From Euryodendron excelsum (lineage: Eukaryota > Streptophyta > Magnoliopsida > Ericales > Pentaphylacaceae), in NCBI GenBank assembly GCA_033060915.1, contig CM065392.1, positions 2,247,501 through 2,311,500 on the forward strand: a stretch of 64,000 nucleotides of DNA, written 5' to 3'. Below the pieces are notes generated by a model. That model was not told the origin of the DNA. It searched no databases and saw only the letters and a list, made by a program, of their open reading frames with translations. The translations under genes were made by a program, and so were the position numbers. Every line of letters starts with the position of its first letter. Position 1 is the stretch's first letter. Of the stretch, positions 38,090-49,944 are shown piece by piece.

Positions 38090-39384
38090 AAAAAAAAAAA
38101 ACCAAAAACTATATATATAAAAAAATAAAAAAGGAAAAAAGGAAAAAAAGAGAGGGATCAATTGAGCATATATGTGCTACACATAATAAGTGAGGGCCTT
38201 CAAGCACAACAACCTTGTTTCAAGTTAATATAAGAATTGCATTCTTTTTGCCTCAATTTTCTGAAGTACAGAAAACAGCCATATCTCCAGCATACATATT
38301 TTAAATAGCACATCCAACTGGGGCCTTAAATTACAAAATTACCAGTTTCCGTCAGTGATAGCATGTGAAGATAAGTATCCAACTACTAGAACTACATAAA
38401 CTGAATGGAACCCACATATTGAGCTACAAGCTTTGGATCTAAATTTACTAACTTCTAGATCTTTCTGCAATTAAGACACAATCACACAAGCAATAGGTAC
38501 TAAAATACCATCTAGTTTTCTTTGATAAGTGAGATACCATCTATGATTCTATACTATTATTTCAAGGGAGAACACCATTGTGGTGTTCCCCACTTTTTGA
38601 AGCCATGTCAATGTTTTTGTATCCCGAAAAACAAACAAATCATGTAAGAGTATTAAATATATTTTCAATCACATAAGGGTATATTAAGAATGTCACACTT
38701 ACACGTTTCACATTCAATTCATGCATAATTTGAAAAGGGTAGTTTACTAATATTAGGAGGATAAAGAGACGCAATTTGCAAAGGGACAGTGTGGAGAGGA
38801 GTTAATAAAGGAGGTGCAGATACCTATATTGAGATAATTCCTTTTTATTAGTAAATATATTGAGATAATTTGGAAAATGCTAATGACAGTTTTCATAGAT
38901 AATTGAAACTCTTTTTCTTCCTTGCAACATATTTAGATCTAACGAAATTAAAATAGAAAACAAAATTGTCTAGACATACAAGTATAAAAAAAAAATTTAC
39001 TGAAAGCCAATATAAGACATAGGATTTTGTCATTTTCTTAATAGAGTTTAATTTTGATATCTGTAACTGTAGAGTTTTTTTTTTTTTTTTTTACGCAAGA
39101 AAACACTAAATTGCGATATGTATAGTCTTTTTATGTTGTGTGAAAAAACCTTACACTTACGATGCATCAGAATTAAACTCTTTTTTCATAAACATATTTA
39201 TTTATTGAAATAACCTTGATATGCAGAAGTAACGCTGTGCTTAGTGTCTGGAATTTTATAAAAAGAAATTTGCTTAAATGACAAATTGATGACCCATGAT
39301 CTGGAGAGAAAAAAAGAAGATCAAAGGGCACTCAATTGAGAAACAGTTTATCAGAAGCTTGATCCTTTGACTTTCCCCAATGAT

Positions 39385-39421
<37 letters not shown>

Positions 39422-39951
39422 GCTAAAAAATAAAATAAGAGATACAGAACAAGAGAGGCCACCCATTACACAAAAAACAATGCACAACAGGACAAACCCA
39501 CACAAAACCCTAAAAAATCATCAATTTGCTTTGAATAAGTCACTAAGCATATAGTAAACTAGTCACAAAGCAGTATTCATTCACATTAGCAATAAATGTA
39601 GTTAAATTAAACAAAGAAATAATTAAAAAAAAGCTAAGAAGAGAGCTTACTGATTAGATGAAGAAAGAGGTGGTCACAGATGAAACGGGAGGCTTCAGGG
39701 CCACCATGCCCATCATAGACACCAACAAATGTGGCGTCGCGGCCGGTCTCGACCTGGCTGTGATCCTCGAGAACCTCATTAGCCTGGACGACGGCGAACG
39801 AGAACTCACCATAGGAATGCTTCTCGAGGTCTTTGCACCAGAGAAGCGCGTCATCCCCACCGCTTGATCCGTCATCATCCTTGTTCATACGGGCATATCG
39901 CCGGACTGGTAGCCAACACGCTGATGCCATCCTTCCCAGCCACGAGAACAT
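34055..39951 (-). CDS. Protein phosphatase 2C, clade-D-like
   Basis: PP2C enzymes remove phosphate from Ser/Thr using two metal ions. Clade D members in Arabidopsis act on plasma-membrane proton pumps, which is family knowledge and not visible here. Exons are 39951-39651, 37749-37385, 34652-34416 and 34324-34055, giving 390 residues with consistent phases. Motifs: [16 protein letters not shown] (53-68), metal-binding DGHGG (80-84), GDSRAV (162-167), [15 protein letters not shown] (223-237), [10 protein letters not shown] (277-286) and DDITVVV (339-345). All acidic metal ligands are present. There is no regulatory N-terminal extension. Intron 2 holds an antisense LINE fragment and intron 1 a C/A homopolymer. 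Length and motifs fit clade D well; the exact orthologue is not determined. Confidence 0.95.
36255..37266 (+). mobile_element. LINE ORF2 3' fragment inside PP2C intron 2
   Basis: The plus strand encodes the C-terminal zf-RVT part of a plant L1 ORF2: [20 protein letters not shown], then after a frameshift near 36690 [51 protein letters not shown] and [15 protein letters not shown]. The zinc-ligand pattern C-X2-C...H-X-C is intact. A 42-bp in-frame repeat at 37062-37145 duplicates [10 protein letters not shown] short A run (37260-37266) may be the tail. The fragment is 5'-truncated and antisense to PP2C. Exact borders and the target duplication are not resolved. Confidence 0.85.
38046..38101. 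repeat. Poly(C)-poly(A) junction in PP2C intron 1
   Basis: About 34 C are followed directly by about 22 A. Such a C run is rare in plant DNA and error-prone to sequence, so the exact lengths are doubtful. Confidence 0.9.
39386..39421. repeat. TAA microsatellite, 12 units
   Basis: A perfect (TAA)12 array lies in PP2C intron 1, about 230 bases from the exon 1 donor. Confidence 0.97.
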
Positions 39952-40700
39952 CCCTCATTTCCCTCTTCAACAAAACCCTAGAAAGTTCAAGATGGAAACA
40001 GAGAGGCAACGAGAACAAGAAGAAAGATACTGATTCCAATAATCAATCAATGTAGAGTTGAGTGGGACTAGTTTATTTGACCTCAGGACCAAAACCCACC
40101 AAGGAATTGACGAATAGAGAGAGAATGAGAGTGGAAAGCGTTGATTTTTTATTTTTTTTATTCAAGAAAAAAGCCTCACAAAGAACTGATCAATGTAGAC
40201 AGAGAAAGTGAGAGAGATAGTGGATTGTGAACTCTAAGATACTAAACCTTCCACGAATAGATCAATTGAAGTGGAGAGAGAGAGAGAGAGAGAGGAGAGT
40301 TTTATGCATATAGATGTATAGAGAGAGGAAGAGAGACTATGGCGTAATATGCGTAGAGTGGATCAGTTTCGGGAGTTCAGAGAGATGAAGTGGAGAATTG
40401 AGGCGGCTTCGATTGATCGATCAAACTCTAGAGAGAGAGAGTGACGGAGTAGTTGAAGATCGAATGTGTCCCTGTGAAGAGTTGGGCATATATATAGGGA
40501 GAGGGAGAGGGAGAGGGAGAGGGAGAGGGAGAGGGACTGGGAATGGTGAAAAGGGATCTGCGGATTTGGGTACTGCAGAGTGATATAGAGAGAGAACTGT
40601 GTGGGCACTGTGGGGTTTCTGAGCAGAGACTCTAGAGAGAGAGAGAGAGTTGTACAGACTACAGAGGAAGGGGAAAGTTGACGAAGTGTGTGAGTAAACA
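39952..40700 (-). promoter_or_regulatory. PP2C 5' UTR and promoter region, GA-rich
   Basis: GA microsatellites (about 40278-40293 and 40636-40648) and a GGGAGA array (about 40496-40535) lie upstream of the PP2C start. GA/CT-rich tracts are common around plant transcription starts. The 112-codon frame at 40363-40701 only translates these repeats. No firm TATA box is assigned. Confidence 0.5.
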
Positions 40701-41489
40701 CAATTTTTATGACTTTCTTTTTAGATACCTAAAATGACCCCGTGACAGTATGAAAATGACGAAAATACTACTTATCACGGTATCACCATTCACCAAAGCA
40801 GATCCGCATTTTGAAACGGCTGAGCTTTCTATAGTAAAGGCGGTTGTTGGATTTTAGTATTTAAATAATAATTGTTTAGTAGTTGTTTTAGGAAATAATG
40901 AAAGTAGTTTATTTTTTAAGCTTTAAATTGCTTAATGGAATTTTTATTAAATTGCATGATTACTCAAATGTGTTTTTAGAAATTAAAAAATTTTGAATTC
41001 CTTATTGTGATTTTTTTGACTTTTAACTAAAAAAGTTATGTTTAAAATGCTTCAAAAGTTGATTGACAGTTTTGGAGTTCAGATTTGTTTTTTTTAAAAA
41101 ACCTAGCTTAAAAATCTGAACAAAATTGGTAAAAGGATGATAACTCGCATAATGCCCCCCTCTCTCTCTCTCTTGATTTGCTTTCACTATTAGCAGGTTT
41201 TTTTCTTTCTAATTTGATTTTTAGAAATTTGTAATTCTAGAAAATTAAGAAACTTTTGTAAGAAAATAACCCAAACAATGACTTAAAATAATGGATTTGT
41301 AGATTAAGAAAAGCTTGTTGAATAATGGTAAAAACAACCTCAGCATATATATATATATATATATATTTAAGGTCATAATATAACTTTGCTGAATGTTCAG
41401 AGAGAATAAATTTATGACAATACTAGTGAGCTTGAGATCAATCGGTATATGGGTGGTAACAAGATTTTAATGAGTTAAACTTTGGTTAG

Positions 41490-41530
<41 letters not shown>

Positions 41531-42075
41531 CATATATACTAATAGTGAATTCATGCAATGCACGCTACATGGTAATAAAAAAGAAAACAAATAGTTTAAA
41601 AAATACAATTTTTTTCTTAAAATATGTTGATATTTAATATTTTGTATCTATTTTATGAAGATAGTAAATGACTTAATAAGATCAAGTGCGTTACTCTTAT
41701 ACTATATTTAATATTTTAAAGATGCGTTTGTATGTACATGTGAGTCATATGTAGTCCTACCAAATTAAAAGTATATGATTAAAAGCATAATATTAGGTCA
41801 CAATCTTAAAAATATATTTTTTTTCAAAATTAAAAATACTTTCCACTTTAAATTAAAGTAATACAAAACAAAAATAGTTAATAATGGACAAAACTTGAGG
41901 TGATCAATTTAAATTTTTCTTAGAGGATATTAAAAGGAATATTTGAATAGGCTGTATTTGAAACAATTTCCTCTGAAATCTAATCATAGATTGATTAATT
42001 TTGACCCAATTATGTATGAAGATGGTTTTAATTAAATGTTTGGCTTAATACATTAAACATTATATGATTAGATTA
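40701..42075. other. AT-rich intergenic DNA
   Basis: No gene seen. TA microsatellites lie at about 41345-41366 and 41509-41530. Just after the second, TACTAATAGTGAATTC and ATGCAATGCACG resemble the 5' ends of some plant Helitrons. A related TTACTAGCAGTGAACTTATG occurs at 43441, but no Helitron 3' hairpin was found. Confidence 0.4.
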
Positions 42076-43338
42076 ATTCATTTTGTTGCATATCTATTTC
42101 TTATCATAGAAATTTAAAGTAAAAACATTCTATGTAAGTAATATACTTGAAGGAAATGTGACAAACTTATCATATAGACTAACTTTGAAATATATAGACC
42201 AACAATACCAAGAAACAAGTAATTAATCAAGAAAATTTTGGTTTATTTTTATTACTTTTTAAACATTTTTGAGGAGGTATGATTGATGGGTAGTAACAAT
42301 ATTAATAACTTTGTTACATTTGTACTACTATCATAGAAATCTAAAATCATTTTTTTTTCTATTAAAATTCTATGTAAGGAGTATAATTGAAGAAAATTTG
42401 GCAATATAGACTAAGTGAAAAAATAGAATAAAATATAAAGTAAAAAAAATAAGTTTTGAAATAACCAATAGTATTAATATTTTTGAGGAGGTGTGAATTA
42501 GGGGTGCACAAAAGAACAGAAAGAACAAAAAATTTAACCAATCTAGCCATATTGGATCAGTTTGGTTTGGGTCTGTGAGGGGTTCAGTTCGGTTTTGGGT
42601 CTAAAAATTGACAAATCGAAAAGTTCGGTTCAGTTCTCAGTTTCATATTTTTTTTTATTTGAACCAAACTGAGAACCGACCTAACCCGAACCAATTTAAG
42701 AATCGAACCGAAACTCGATCTTTATGTATCATAAAATTTTATATATATATTGTATATATAGCCATAAATCATTGTTATTTGTACTTAAATATTTATTGAT
42801 TTGTATTTGTATGTCATTTTTTATTTTTTTGAAAATTAAGGATGCAAAACTAATCCTATTATTTTTTTTTAAATAAATAAGTCAAATAATATACTTAAAA
42901 GTAGGCCTGACCCAACCTAACATGGACCCAACCCAACCTGAGGTATGGAACCGAATTGAACCAAACCGAGTTGAGTTGGTTCAATTTACTTACATTGAAT
43001 AATCAGTTCGATTTTGGATCCAAAAATCAGGAACTAATCAAGTTCGAGTTAGTTTTGAGTCTAGTATGGATCCGACTCAACCCGACCCATACACACCCCT
43101 ACTATAAGTGATGGGTAATGGCAATATTAATAATTTTGTTACATGTGTACTTCTTATCATAGAAATTTAAAATTGTCTTTATTTTTTATTAAAGATTTTA
43201 TGTAAATAGTATAACGGAAGGAAACTTGAAAAACTTAAGATGTAAACTAAGTGACAAAATAAAATAAAACCTAAAGTAAAGAGAGTAAGTTTGAAATAAC
43301 CAATAATATTAAGACATGAGTATTTTTGTATTTTAATA
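42076..43338. repeat. Three copies of an AT-rich repeat of about 200-240 bp
   Basis: Copies at about 42076-42298, 42299-42494 and 43103-43338 share TATCATAGAAATTTAAA-like, TTCTATGTAAG-like and GAGGAGGTGTGA-like blocks. The second and third were adjacent before the insert at 42495-43100. Such arrays are often found inside Helitrons and satellites. Confidence 0.7.
42495..43100. mobile_element. Non-autonomous TIR element (hAT/MITE-like)
   Basis: The ends TAGGGGTGCACA (42499) and the reverse complement of ACACACCCCTA (43091) share TAGGGGTG. The interior has opposing GGTTCGGTT-like and AACCGAACC-like motifs that could fold back. The flanks are halves of the surrounding tandem repeat, so insertion into it is clear. 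A target duplication is not clean. Confidence 0.55.
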
Positions 43339-46300
43339 ATTCAAAAATGTGAAAAAATTAGAATAGAACTTCGAGCTTCAAAGACCACACAACGTTTTGC
43401 TATGATATATAGTATAGAAGTATAGATAGATAGATTATATTTACTAGCAGTGAACTTATGTTATGCATGGCTAAATAATTAAAAATTAAATCACACTAAG
43501 TCATATTTTGTATTTATTGCTAACTTAAATAAATGTGACTATTAAAAAGCATAAAACATCCATAGTTAAGTAAATTAACAATAATATGACATAATCCAGC
43601 TAAGTCAAGATTCAATGAGAATCATTACACCTAATAATATTGTACAGATTATAATGAATAACTATCCCTTTGAACCCAAAAATATTATAATAAAGTGCTA
43701 TGTACAGGTTAAAAAAATTCCTCTCTTATAGCATGTGGTTAGGTTAGAGCTCATTGCACTATTTTTTTAGTGTGAGAGCTTAATTTGTTAATTCAATTTT
43801 AACTTCCATCTTTTGAATGTGATCCAAAACTGGCCATTACTTGTAGTTATGCCACTTCAAAATTTCAAATCACGTTTTAGGCTCACCATGTAGCTTATAA
43901 TTGAAGGAATGAGTATGTTAAAGCTCTTATCCATGATCATGGTTTGGCATATTCAATGTAGGACAAAATAATTAGGACCCAACTTGGATCTTGTTCAAAT
44001 ATACTAATACAAGGGTGAATTTTCAAATATACTAATTTAACGGTGAATTTTAAAACATGTAATTTTCCTAAATAAAGAGCTTTGTGATATTTTTCTCAAT
44101 ATGCTTCAATGGTTTCTCAACATAAGCTAGCCAGTTTGCTCCACAAGTCAGAATTTATGCCCGAATCAGCGTGGTTTAAGAACTTCATTTCTAAATTTAT
44201 GTGATTTTGAACTTATTTATCAAATCCAAGTTACTCATGTTTGCTTAAAGTTATATTTATACTTAAAATTGTGTTTTCCATGAGAATATGAGATAAGTAT
44301 TAAATCACAGAAATCATGTTATAAAGAAAGAACTTTAAGCTTGAAGTTATATTTTAAACACACAATTTTATTTTTAAAAATACAACGTTTGAAGTAACTT
44401 GAATTTGATAAATAAATTTAAAATCACTTGTCGAAAAATATCTCGTTTTTATAATAAACTTCATGTAGTCATCTTGAAATGAAAAAGACTACTTTTATTT
44501 GTCTCTAATAAATGCATCAATAATCCCTTCAATATATATAACTTTTCTCATAAAGAGAAGCTTTCTTGAAAATTGAAATGTACACCATTGTCATTTGGAA
44601 AATGCTATTTCCTAAAAAATTTGTGCAAAAAAAGCTCATTGAGATAATATTTTTGTAATTAAGTGTAATGAGTTTATGTTTTAAGGTGAAACCCTTTCAT
44701 TCAACCATATTATTCTTTATAAAAATTTTATTTTATTTTTTTGGTTTGGTATAGTATAAAAGGGTAATGCTATATATCCGAAAAATTCATACGAGTATTT
44801 ACAAAGATGCCATTGTGATATTATTCTGATACAAGTTTCTGTACAAATTTTTTTTTTCAAAGAATAGCATTTTCCTATCTGACTAATATTATATAGCCAT
44901 AAAATTTATATAAAATTTTTGTACAGAATAATGTGATTGAATGAAAATCTAACATTCATCATGATGTCTATAAATTAAAAAATGTCATTTTTCTAGTACT
45001 AATTTTTTGAGAGAATAGCATTTTTCTATATTGTTTGAGTAATATTATGCAAAGAAAAAAGTTATATATATATATATATATATTTTTTTTTTGTAAAAAA
45101 TGATGTGATTGGATTAGAGGCTCGCATCTTAACACAAAATACCATTAAGACGAAAATGTCAGTAGCACATTATTCAAAAGAATTTTTCTGTAAAATTAAG
45201 ATTTTTTGTAATACCATTTTGAACACTTATAGGCTAAAAGTTAAAGATTGTATATTAAAGAAACTAGGTATATCCAATATTTAAAAAAAATATTTTTCAA
45301 TGTTCTTTTGTAGAATAATTTTATTTAGTTTGTTGAAATTGGATTTTGGACTGAAAAGGAAATTGACCAGGATCGACAAATACGCAAACAACAAAAAGAG
45401 AAATACCCAACAACGAATTGAAATCCATAGGAATGAATGCAGTGACAGCAATAGATTTCCAATTTGTGAATGACTGAATTTGATTAAGGAATCGAGAACC
45501 ATTTTAAGCTAAGTTTCTCCAATTTCTCATTTGAGACCTACGACTTGCCATCAATTGCGTGCATATTTTATGTTTACGTCTACAATATGTTACGTGTTCA
45601 GCAACCTAATCCTCAAATTTACAAATACAACCACCCAATCAAGATGCCATTTTAAGTCTACCAAAACTAACAAGACTTTGTAAGATGGTGCCTGAAAATA
45701 TTAATTTGGTTAAATAATCTTGCTTCTTCATTGCCAATAAATGGTCCAATGATATCCGGGGTTGACGATTTAGTTACATTGATTGTTGATATCTAAAAAA
45801 ACATGGGTGGACTTAAAATTTGTGTTGAGGGTGGGTTAAGATAAAAATATTTTGAAATTTCGAGGATTAGGATAAAATTTTTAAAATTTTAAAATATCGA
45901 TACACTATTATATTACAAATACACAAAAGTACATAGAGCCTAACAAAAATTTTAAAAACTCAAGCCCCGCTTGAACCTAGTGTAAGTCCCGCCCCGGGTT
46001 CAAGAGTCCAGGCCTCTATATATATTGTTGCAGTAATGTTTGATTGTGATCTAGGTTTCTATATTTTGGTTTCATTCATTTACAAATTTGCTGAGGATGT
46101 GTTTGTTAAAATTGTTTTAAAAAATAGTTTCAAGAAATTTTTTTCTAGAAGCATCAGAATTTTAGAAGAAAGATAAAATTAATTTTAGAAAACCATTTTC
46201 GTACGAAAGTGAAAATGATACATCGTGATGCTTTTGAAGTCCTTGTTGTTTCCGAAAACATTTCCCCAAACACCAAAATAAAAAACAAAAATTTTAAAAA

Positions 46301-46887
46301 GTGAGTGATATATATTGTTTCCTATGGAGTGATAAGTCTATATCATTTGTTCATCGTTATATAGCTTTTTGTAAAGTGAGTTGAATTATTGGTTTCCGAG
46401 TGCCCTTTTTGGGACAGGTGTAAGCAAGTAGGTAACCTATCAATCTACTGTAAGTATGGATCAAATATTAAAGGATTAGGGTGTGGTACAGAGGCATGTT
46501 CTTTTCGAAGACAAATAAAATGGGGTGGCACAGGTGGCTCGTGAACCAATATATATACACAACTGCACGAGATTATATTCAATAGTATTCAGTTGACCTG
46601 TATTATCTAATCCAGAAGGTGAACGGTTGCAATAAAGAGGCTATTGTATGATTGTATCATTGACTTTGCACACCAAACAGACGGCTGTGATCTATAGATA
46701 TTGTTAGGATTGGATTGACAATAGAGTAGGTTATTAATCACAAGAAAGTTTTCAAGAAAGGATCAAGTTTGAATCGTTGAACAGTTTTAGTTCAGTTCGT
46801 TTGAATGATGTGAGAAAATGGCCAAAATCCTTGCTGCAATCAATATGGAGGTTTCACGATCGCTTGGGGCCTGCATCTCACGTTAAA
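43339..46887. other. AT-rich intergenic DNA, no gene seen
   Basis: Only short, low-complexity frames occur. TA microsatellite at about 45063-45082. A stretch at 46100-46290 resembles the decayed MITE-like tract at 31828-31975. Confidence 0.5.
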
Positions 46888-47046
46888 TTATTAGATATGT
46901 GCATATTATTTATAGTCTTTTATATTTTAACAAGTTGTTGGTATTTGAGCTTTTTAAAAAAAGTTATTAGGTGTGTGCATATTGTTTATAATCTTCCACC
47001 AATCATTTTGTTTTAAGGGGTTGTTTGGTATTTGAGCTTTTTATAA
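46888..47046. repeat. Two-copy tandem repeat, unit about 76 bp
   Basis: TTATTAGATATGTGCATATT (46888) recurs as TTATTAGGTGTGTGCATATT (46964). Both copies end in GGTATTTGAGCTTTTT. Confidence 0.85.
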
Positions 47047-47872
47047 AAGAAAAAAAAAGTATGGAGGTCTAATAGTTTACAAAAAGGACCGTAAAGAAAG
47101 AAAATATGTATGCTGCAAATCTTTAATGCATCCCGTGCTATTGTTCCTTATGGAGAGAAGCCATACATTGATAGTACAAGGTATAGAGAAAGGGAAAGAA
47201 AGTAAAAGAAAAGTCGGCCATGATAAATATTTTCTTCTTATTTTTAGCCTTTTTTGAGAAGTCGTGGAGGATGGGATCCATTCTTTGCGTAAAGTAAATG
47301 AAGTAATGTGAAAAAAATTCAAGTCTATGGTTGTACTGAGTTTTTGGTGTGAATGTCATTACAATTGTGTAGATTATAGAGAAATGTGTCCTCTCAGGAC
47401 AAGTGGTAAAATTCAAACAACGGACGTTCGTGCGTCGATGTATTGAGAATTTATCCCTATTACTTGAATCAATCAAACGTATACCAATAGATAAAAGTTC
47501 AATACAGAAAAAGTTAATAAATTTAGCCACATCTTGTGAAAAATGATCAAGCAAACACATGCTGTAATGTATAAAATCTGGGAAGAACTCGGTAAATTAA
47601 GCTAATAGCGATGAATTCTATTACACTTCTAGGAAACTCGAGTTACCAAAACTAATAAGTTATACTTTCTAGCAGTTCTATAGGACAAGCATTAGTGATT
47701 TATAATCTTGTACGCACGTTATTTATGTTAAAATATAATATCAGTTAGCTTCTTTATATGTGAGTTTCTTGTTTTCTATAGTTTTCTCTTTTTTGTTCTT
47801 TGTACAGTGAATGTAATTCTACAATTAATAATACAATATGGCACAGAGATTCTATTAAATTAAATTAGACAA
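47047..47872. other. Intergenic DNA, no gene seen
   Basis: Two overlapping minus-strand frames (47077-47322 and 47138-47560) have no recognisable domain, and no promoter or homologue is apparent. Confidence 0.5.
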
Positions 47873-47881
47873 TACATTTAA

Positions 47882-48870
47882 GAGTGCTGATCACACAGGT
47901 TCACGCTCATCATTGATATGATGGAGATGCCTCGTGTCAACTTCACAACCATGACATTGTGGCCTACAGTCAAGCCATTTTTTTTATTGATATGTAATGA
48001 TGAAGTGGCTCAAGCCAAGTACTTTTGATCGGCTAGCTAAAAAATGCCCTGCAAAGAAGAGTTTTAACCGTGTCTTTATATTCAACAAAAAATGCCTTTA
48101 ACTGATTTATTGTGCACTATTCTTCCCCACTTTTCTTTACTTTTCATTGATTTTTGCCTAAAACTGCCATGGTAAAAACAACTACATCCTTTGACAACAA
48201 CAATTCTTGGTGTAGTTCAAAAGGAATTCAACAAACTCAGATCATATATTTTAAATTATTTGTTGATGCACAAAGCCTTTCGTCTGTGTTACATTGTTCC
48301 TTTAATCTTAAAAACTTATCTATTGAAAAGCCTTTGTGGTGAAGAGAGGAAAAGAATCTAAAATTTTTTATATCAGAGAGAGAGAGAGAAAGTGTTAAGT
48401 GGTCTGAAAGAGAATCTAAAATTTTTTTATATTTTTCTTCTTGAACCTGTCAATGCGCCACCCCGATCAGGACTCGGTTGGCGTCACCAAAGCATAATAA
48501 GAGGGGATAAAGCAGTTCTATGTTCTACTTGCTATGGGATTGGATACTTTGGATGTAGAGGTTCACCGATGTAAAAGAAACCATAGCAATTCATTGTTGT
48601 CTTAACTTTAGCCGAATGGCTATGTATCTGAAAATTACAGATTTGGGTGAAAAAAAGTAAAAGGGAGAAATGAAGAAAAAGAGACAGGCAGTGTTACAAT
48701 AAAAAAGGTAGAGAGATGAGAGACTACAAAAAAATCAGGTGGCTCGGCTTGAGCTGTTTTCATCATTAAATATTTCAAAAAATCAGGCCACAACATCGTG
48801 TGGTTGTGAAGTTGACATAAGTCGTCTCCGTCGTATCAATGACGGACGCGAGCCCGTACGATTAGCACTC
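47882..48870. mobile_element. Mutator-like element with long TIRs and 9-bp target duplication
   Basis: Left (47882-48019) and right (48743-48870) arms are inverted copies, both starting GAGTGCT at the outer edge and sharing GTCAACTTCACAACCA and TTGTGGCCT. Most differences are C/T or G/A changes, as expected from methylated repeats. The element is flanked by an exact 9-bp duplication, TACATTTAA (47873-47881 and 48871-48879), the signature of Mutator transposases. It is 989 bp long, encodes no transposase and so is non-autonomous. Confidence 0.92.
48392..48571 (+). other. Possible captured exon in the Mutator-like element
   Basis: A 60-residue open frame inside the element includes CSTCYGIG (48521-48544), which matches the CXXCXGXG repeat of DnaJ-type cysteine-rich zinc fingers. 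A further Cys and Gly follow (YFGCRG). Only one full CXXCXGXG motif is visible. The region upstream (EPVNAPPRSGLGWRHQS) is not recognised. If it derives from a host gene, the element is a Pack-MULE; chance is a real alternative. Confidence 0.35.
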
Positions 48871-48879
48871 TACATTTAA

Positions 48880-49907
48880 TTGGAATAACTTCGAGGAACA
48901 TAATCCATCAACTTCTGCTGACATGTCTCCCGAGCTAAACTTGAATTAGGAAACTGCTTGGGTGGGCAGAAAAAGTAAAGAACCCCTTTCTGTGACTTAA
49001 TACAGTTAACCCTCTAACAATTAATTTTTAATAATATGTATTAATTAATATCTATAAATTAAATTTTTTTTGAGGATCCAACCTCGATCTATGGTAGATG
49101 TTAACGATTCATCAAATTCTAAAAATACCAATTTTAATATTGTTAATTATTAGAATGGAAAAAAACACACATAAATATACACAGGTATTATTTAAGAATT
49201 TTTGCAACATCATTATACTAATTATAAGAATGAAGGGGATTAGGAGCTCCCTAATAACTTACTAGACTAGAAACAATACAAATTTTTTTTTTTTTTTGTT
49301 GAAGAAAGAAAAACAATACCTTAAAAATTATGTAGGCATTCCCTATTAATAGGTTGAAAGTTACATGATTGTGGACAATTTTTTTCTTTCTTTGTTGAAT
49401 TTAAGGAAAAAAAATTAATATTTAGTAATTCTTTTAGTTAATATTTATTGACTCCATATTCCCAAATGCTTCTTTGAGGAAACCTTTGATATGGATAATT
49501 TTCCTTCATATTTGCATCACATCAACATCGAAGAGTCTATTTTTCAACCCTGCAATAACATATGATCAAATTACAATATTCTTAGTCGATGATGAAAAGC
49601 CAACCACAATAAATAACTATGGCTGCACAAATCCTGGTAGGAGACAAGCATTCTGAGAAAAGTGGTACTCATATTTTCTGTGAAATTGGGGTTGTAACTT
49701 CTAACGTATAACAATGGAGGCTTCTCAGTCTGATGGAATGTTCACGACGGCCTATTTTTTTTAGCTGGATAATTTTGTAAATTCTTTCTTCCTTCCTTTT
49801 TGTTTTTTGGTAATAGCCCTCCACAGGTTATCCTCTTCGTGACGTGAACTTGAACATCCATGGCAGCCCATCATTTTTTGCAGATCTTTTTTTTATTTTT
49901 TGCCGAT

Positions 49908-49944
<37 letters not shown>

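Noticed and set aside
37979..38161. Frame with a poly-Phe/poly-Gly stretch
   Set aside because: It is produced by the C/A homopolymer in a PP2C intron.
40363..40701. 112-residue minus-strand frame upstream of PP2C
   Set aside because: Most of it is GA-microsatellite translation (Leu-Ser repeats) in the PP2C leader region.
47138..47560. 140-residue minus-strand frame
   Set aside because: No domain, no promoter and biased composition in AT-rich DNA; likely chance.
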